Of a stretch of 64,000 nucleotides of DNA, positions 60,146 to 64,000 are shown in pieces (within the stretch, counting starts at the first letter, position 1; the number at the start of each line of letters is the position of its first letter). The position numbers were made by a program, and so were the translations under genes. Location: assembly GCA_011800155.1 (NCBI GenBank), contig CM022373.1, positions 496,001 to 560,000 of the forward strand, given 5' to 3'. Below the pieces are notes generated by a model. It saw only the letters and a list, made by a program, of their open reading frames with translations, did not search any database and was not told the origin of the DNA. The DNA is from Flammulina velutipes (Eukaryota; Basidiomycota; Agaricomycetes; Agaricales; Physalacriaceae).

Positions 60146-60794
60146 CTAGCGATGTAGAGAACTGAATACATCGTTGAGCGCCTTTGGAGGATTTTATAGT
60201 GGTCCTCATCATGGTGAACGCTTTAGGACTCATAAAAGAGAACGAAAAACAAGAAAAGCGTTGCTCTCTCCAGGTCATAGCCTCCAAGCAGCAGTGATTG
60301 TCTTTGGTTGTTGAAACGGTTGAGGTTGGGGCTGAGGGCTCGGGGATCTGTTGGTCGATAGGCCGCCCCATTGTGTGCAATAAAGGGCCTTTTGTAAACA
60401 CACCGACCGCGCAAGCCAGGATTAGAGCAGCTGCCATGTCAACGCGATAGATGTGCTGGAGTGAGTCTCGCTGAGTCGAGGATGTACAATAGGAACCGTT
60501 AGTCGGGGCGGCACCTTCCTAAAGCGGTGATAACTTAAGCGTCGGTATGTTTGGGCGTCGTGCAGCACATAATAAGCGTAGCAAAGCCCCGTAAAGTCAA
60601 ATGAAGCCCAATTGTTCGAAATTTTCAAGACCCGCTCAGTATTGTGAAGGATAGCCAGAGGACACTTGTCGGTTTGTGGTTGGTGGTCCAAGTGAAAGAA
60701 AGAACAGTCGGGTTTCCCCGAACTCATGACAATGCTCGGCAGTCCTGCTCACGTCAACGTCACGTCACAATTTCTTACATCTCCCGTCATCATC
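60146..60794. other. Divergent intergenic region
   Basis: This 649-bp stretch lies between the F-box-like and CRIPT starts. A 101-codon frame (60422-60727, minus) and others are unsupported. The region presumably holds two promoters. Confidence 0.55.
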
Positions 60795-61244
60795 ATGGTC
60801 TGCACTAAATGCGAAAAGGTTGCTATTCATTGGTTGGTGACTTGGTAGACACTGATGCGCTTTCAGAAACTGTCCAAGGTTGCTGCGCCAGACCCTTTCC
60901 AGTCGAGCTCGTCAAGCATTAAAGATGGATCCCGGAAAGTAGGAGAGAACAAGCTGCTTGGTCGACCAGGAAGCTCCAAGAATAGATTCCAGGTGTGTAG
61001 CCTACTTCACCCAGCTCGGAAAGCATACTCATTGCAAGTCACAGCCCTATCAAGGCAAGTGTAAGGATTGCAAGTCGTCGGTAACACAGAATAAGGCAAA
61101 ATATTGTCATGGTTCGTCATCATGCTATCTCTTTGTTTTCTTGTACCTACCTCAAAACCAGGCTGCGCCTTCAAGAAAGGGCTATGTGCCATATGTGGCA
61201 AACAAATACTGGACATCACAGGTTACCACATGTCGAGCAAATAA
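60795..61244 (+). CDS. CRIPT: CRIPT, cysteine-rich minor-spliceosome/PDZ-binding protein
   Basis: Small conserved zinc-binding protein. In animals it binds PSD95 and has been found with the minor spliceosome; its fungal role is unknown. Four exons (60795-60818, 60867-60992, 61045-61111, 61162-61244) give 99 residues, the usual size. The cysteine pairs are MVCTKCEKKL, GKCKDCKSSV, YCHGCA and CAICGKQ, all present. The linking helix is VGENKLLGRPGSSKNRFQ. The C terminus is ITGYHMSSK. All introns are canonical and each junction restores a conserved block. Confidence 0.93.
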
Positions 61245-61634
61245 CTTCTTCGCCCACGAGCATTCCTTGTAACATCACCAGCCTTGTGTGTATCTTCCTA
61301 TTGTCCCCGAATATCATTTTCAACCCAGACGCACAGTACCTGAGCTTCGCTGAACCCATGGTCTTCCACAACGATCGCCAACAGAGACGGCTGCCAGCAG
61401 CCTTTCAAACGCCCGTTCGGTTGCCAGCATCATGATTTCGTGATACATCTATATTGTTCAGACTTGAGTCCGTGCAACGGCTCTTCCATCCGGTCTACGC
61501 CCTGCGGAACGGCTGAGAAATGTATTTAAGGGCGGCAGACTTCTTTGCGAAGAACTTTCATCCCTTTGTCTCCAGCCTTTTCTGTCGGCTCTCTCTCAAC
61601 ACGTTCTTTTCCCACTGTCCACTCATTTCACCCC
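61245..61634. other. Intergenic region with promoter of the FMN dehydrogenase gene
   Basis: No gene seen in this 390-bp gap. A TATTTAA motif is annotated at 61523-61529. Confidence 0.6.
61523..61529 (+). promoter_or_regulatory. TATA-like box
   Basis: TATTTAA lies 106 bp upstream of the FMN dehydrogenase start codon, a plausible distance for a leader of about 75 bp. Confidence 0.4.
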
Positions 61635-63125
61635 ATGCTCTCCCTTCACACCCTTTCCCTCGCCTTGTTGGCCAGTATCATCTCCACTTATGCCGCTGTT
61701 ATCGACATGGAAGGTCTTCCAGAGACCGGCCTTGACACGAGTTCGTGGGTCACTGGCACGGCACCCCCTCTAGAAAATATTTGGTCGGCCAACGACATGC
61801 AAATCGCTGCCAAAAATACACTTGCCCCCCGTTGGTATGGTACGTTTGTGCTCGCCCTCATCACTGAAGTGTTGTTGCTAACCGTTACAAGCGTCCTATC
61901 GTACCGCTTCGCTCGACGAGGTCACTTATCACAACAATCTGAACATCTGGCAAGACATTCGCCTCAATGGGTTTAGTTTTCGTGATGTATCTCAGTTCAG
62001 CATGGAGTGAGTCAACATATCCATGTCGCGCAATATCGCTGACATTCAAGTAGAACAACAATTCTCGGTTATAATTTCTCTGCCCCCTTCTTTATCGCCC
62101 CCGCAGCGAATGTTGGACATGCCAACCCCGACACAGCCGAACTTTCTCTGGCAACCGCTGCAGGAAAGGCCGGAATCCTCTATGCTGTATGTACACTTTT
62201 CCTTGGAGTAATCTACCCATCCTCAATCAGCCAATCAGCCAAGCATAGCTGCTACCAAAGAGATTGAGGAAATCGCGGCCATCAAACTTCCTAATCAGGT
62301 CATGTTCCACCAAGAGTACGTCTGGAACAACCGCTCGCGGATCGTCAGCGAGCTGAGGCGTATCGAAAATTCTGGATACAAAGCTATCTTCCTCACGGTC
62401 GACAACACTGGCATTACCGGTGTCAGGTACTGTCCCTTCAAACGCACGACATTATCGAAGCCTAACGAGAACATGACCACAGAACCCGCTCTTTGCGCTT
62501 CACCGGACCTAGCTCGGAGTGAGCACTCATTACCTTCCAGGTCAAACGGCATCTTTAACTTCTCTCACAGATCGGGCCACTCTACCACATTTGATTTAGA
62601 AGCACTCGCCGAGATCCAATCACTCACCTCACTTCCCATCGTTCCTAAGGGTATCAAGACCGCCGAAAGCGCCCGCCATTGCCTCGAGCTCGGCTTCCCC
62701 GCCATCTACGTCTCCAACCACGGTGGACGTAATCTGGATGGTGCCCCCACCCCAGTTGAGATTCTACTGGACATCCGCAAGAACGCGCCCGAAGTCTTCG
62801 AGCGGATGGAGGTGTACGCCGACGGTGGTGTGCGTCGGGGCTCTGATATCATCAAGCTGTTGGCCCTAGGTGCAAGGGCTGTTGGTTTGGGACGCAGCCC
62901 CATCTTTGCCAACATTTGGGGAGAGCCTGGTGTGCTTCGTCTGATTGACATGCTGAAAACTGAGCTGCAGACCACCTTAACGTTGATGGGAGAACCGAAT
63001 ACCCGTAATCTCAATCCCAGCTACGTGAGCCATTCTGTCACTGTCATATATGTCGTTTGACTGACTGACATGTACAGGTCAACACGAAAAAGGTCGAATT
63101 ATCATACTTCGGTGCTCCCTTGTAA
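61635..63125 (+). CDS. Secreted FMN-dependent alpha-hydroxyacid dehydrogenase (lactate oxidase/monooxygenase type)
   Basis: TIM-barrel flavoprotein that oxidises L-lactate or a related 2-hydroxyacid. I chose the start at 61635 because it gives a clean signal peptide (LHTLSLALLASIISTYAA); the frame is open upstream. No cytochrome b5 domain is present, unlike yeast cytochrome b2. About six exons. Blocks in order: SYRTASLDEVTYHNNLNIW, TTILGYNFSAPFFIAPAANVGHANPD, and GILYA|PSIAATKEIEEI, whose acceptor gives the conserved PS start of the strand. Then come AIFLTVDNTGITGVR, SLPIVPKGIKTAESA, the catalytic His in VSNHGGRNLDGAPTPVEIL, and the FMN phosphate site VYADGGVRRGSDIIKLLALGARAVGLGRS. The C terminus is VELSYFGAPL. 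Length is about 400 residues. Convergent with pantothenate synthetase, 101 bp apart. Confidence 0.88.
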
Positions 63126-63226
63126 AGTTGTGATCATGGTTTCTCTTTTGGGCTTTTACAAGGGTTTTTGGAGGTTCTGATTAAATGTGTTGTAATTGAC
63201 ACGGACACTGTGCAGATGTATTATTG

Positions 63227-64000
63227 TCAGATCATATTAACATTGCTCAACACGATATTGTCTATCAATCGCGTCTTGTCTACCCACAACGCGCCGCTGA
63301 GGATGACTGGACGCGCATCTAAATCATGGGATACCGTTGCAGTATCTGGAATAATCTCGAAAGTATCCGCATCGTTGAACTCTATGTAGTCCAATTCCAA
63401 GTTAACATCGGAAATGGCCTCGCTCCTCCTCTGGTCGACGAGATCCAAGGCTTTTTGAATGCATTCCCTCTTGGGCAGTCCTCCCTCCCAAGCGGACTGA
63501 GCGGCTTTCAGAGCGGCGTAAAGCGTCGGGGCCACCATGCGTCCAGCATCTGTCAAGTAAGTGTTCCTGGAAGATAGAGCAAGACCGTCTGTCGCGTCGC
63601 GTGTCGTAGGTACGATGTGAAGATTCTGCGGTGTCGGATGGGACATAAGAAGATCTCTGCACATGTGCCGCAGGAGTAGGGCCTGTTGGATGTCCTTTTG
63701 GCCAAAGTATGTTCGAGTCGGCTGTGGTAGGGTTATATTTTTGACCGGCCATGATGAAGGGGGAAACATACTTCGATGATATTGAAAAGTTTTGTGACGA
63801 TGGTAGCAACTCCCCGGAAAAAGTTGGGTCGGCTTGCACCTTCCATCTTGTCTCCGTACCCCTTGACTTCCACGAATGTGCCTTTCTGAGAGGCGACGTC
63901 TTGAACGATCCCAGACGGGTACATTTCGGAGACGGTTGGTACGAAAACGGCTGAGACGGATTTGACATCCCCAGTGGGTGGTGAATATGACAGTTGGGTA
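63227..64000 (-). CDS. PAN6: Pantothenate synthetase (pantoate-beta-alanine ligase), partial (5' part beyond right edge)
   Basis: Joins pantoate and beta-alanine with ATP to make pantothenate (vitamin B5), the last step before coenzyme A synthesis. The visible part begins in mid-protein with [23 protein letters not shown] and [24 protein letters not shown] 52-bp intron follows, then [42 protein letters not shown] and the C-terminal [17 protein letters not shown]. The KLFNI, FGQKD and SSRN motifs are diagnostic. The HIGH nucleotide-binding motif lies outside the window. The stop is at 63229-63227. Confidence 0.9.
   Translation of the reverse strand, partial: YPTVIFTTHWGCQIRLSRFRTNRLRNVPVWDRSRRRLSERHIRGSQGVRRQDGRCKPTQLFPGSCYHRHKTFQYHRSMFPPSSWPVKNITLPQPTRTYFGQKDIQQALLLRHMCRDLLMSHPTPQNLHIVPTTRDATDGLALSSRNTYLTDAGRMVAPTLYAALKAAQSAWEGGLPKRECIQKALDLVDQRRSEAISDVNLELDYIEFNDADTFEIIPDTATVSHDLDARPVILSGALWVDKTRLIDNIVLSNVNMI

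Noticed and set aside
60422..60727. 101-codon minus-strand frame between the F-box-like gene and CRIPT
   Set aside because: No motif, no signal peptide and no splice partner; probably promoter sequence.

Overview
The window is nuclear DNA of a filamentous basidiomycete, most probably an Agaricomycete. The evidence is dense short introns (about 45-60 bp, mostly GT-AG), closely packed genes on both strands, and families typical of that class: DUF6534 membrane proteins, F-box-like proteins, SWIM/RING proteins, a DNMT5-type DNA methyltransferase and a DIRS-like retroelement. No rRNA, tRNA, CRISPR array or bacterial-style operon was seen. Gene models were assembled by eye from reading frames, splice signals and family conservation, so some exon edges may be off by a few bases.

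Layout. 1-8.5 kb: a KAR9-like gene cut by the left edge, an HDAC8-type deacetylase, transaldolase, a Clr2-like silencing factor and an NDR kinase. 9-12.9 kb: a small secreted cysteine-rich protein, CDC123 and a cytochrome P450. 12.9-14.3 kb has no clear gene. 14.3-19.7 kb: an UNC93-like transporter, ROT1 and a DHA1 drug-type transporter. 19.9-25.7 kb is the rearranged part: a 1,790-bp block carrying the front of an F-box-like gene occurs twice as apparently identical direct copies, separated by a 2,088-bp fragment of a retroelement on the opposite strand. 25.8-33.8 kb: PEX7, a class II sirtuin, a secreted FAD oxidase (AA7/BBE type) and the TORC2 subunit SIN1/AVO1. 34.2-42.4 kb: an Rds1-like ferritin-fold protein, a zinc-finger protein of unknown role, ubiquitin-eS31 and a SWIM/RING protein, with several gene-poor gaps. 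42.5-47.5 kb: a JEN1-type carboxylate transporter, PET117 and a CID-domain RNA-processing protein. 47.7-54.9 kb: one large DNMT5 gene (about 2,260 residues: DNA methyltransferase, zinc finger, SNF2 ATPase split by a charged insert, and a second RING). 55.4-64 kb: a DUF6534 protein, an EFM7-like methyltransferase, an F-box-like protein, CRIPT, a secreted FMN-dependent 2-hydroxyacid dehydrogenase, and pantothenate synthetase cut by the right edge.

Most genes are unrelated housekeeping neighbours. Several are linked to chromatin silencing (HDAC8-type deacetylase, Clr2-like, DNMT5, perhaps the sirtuin), but they are scattered and show no sign of common regulation. The most interesting items are the DNMT5 architecture (a PIP-box-like motif at the N terminus where the Cryptococcus enzyme has a chromodomain, and an atypical ATPase motif II), the copy-retroelement-copy structure at 19.9-25.6 kb, two GC-AG introns in the FAD oxidase, and the coding overlap of the HDAC and transaldolase 3' ends.
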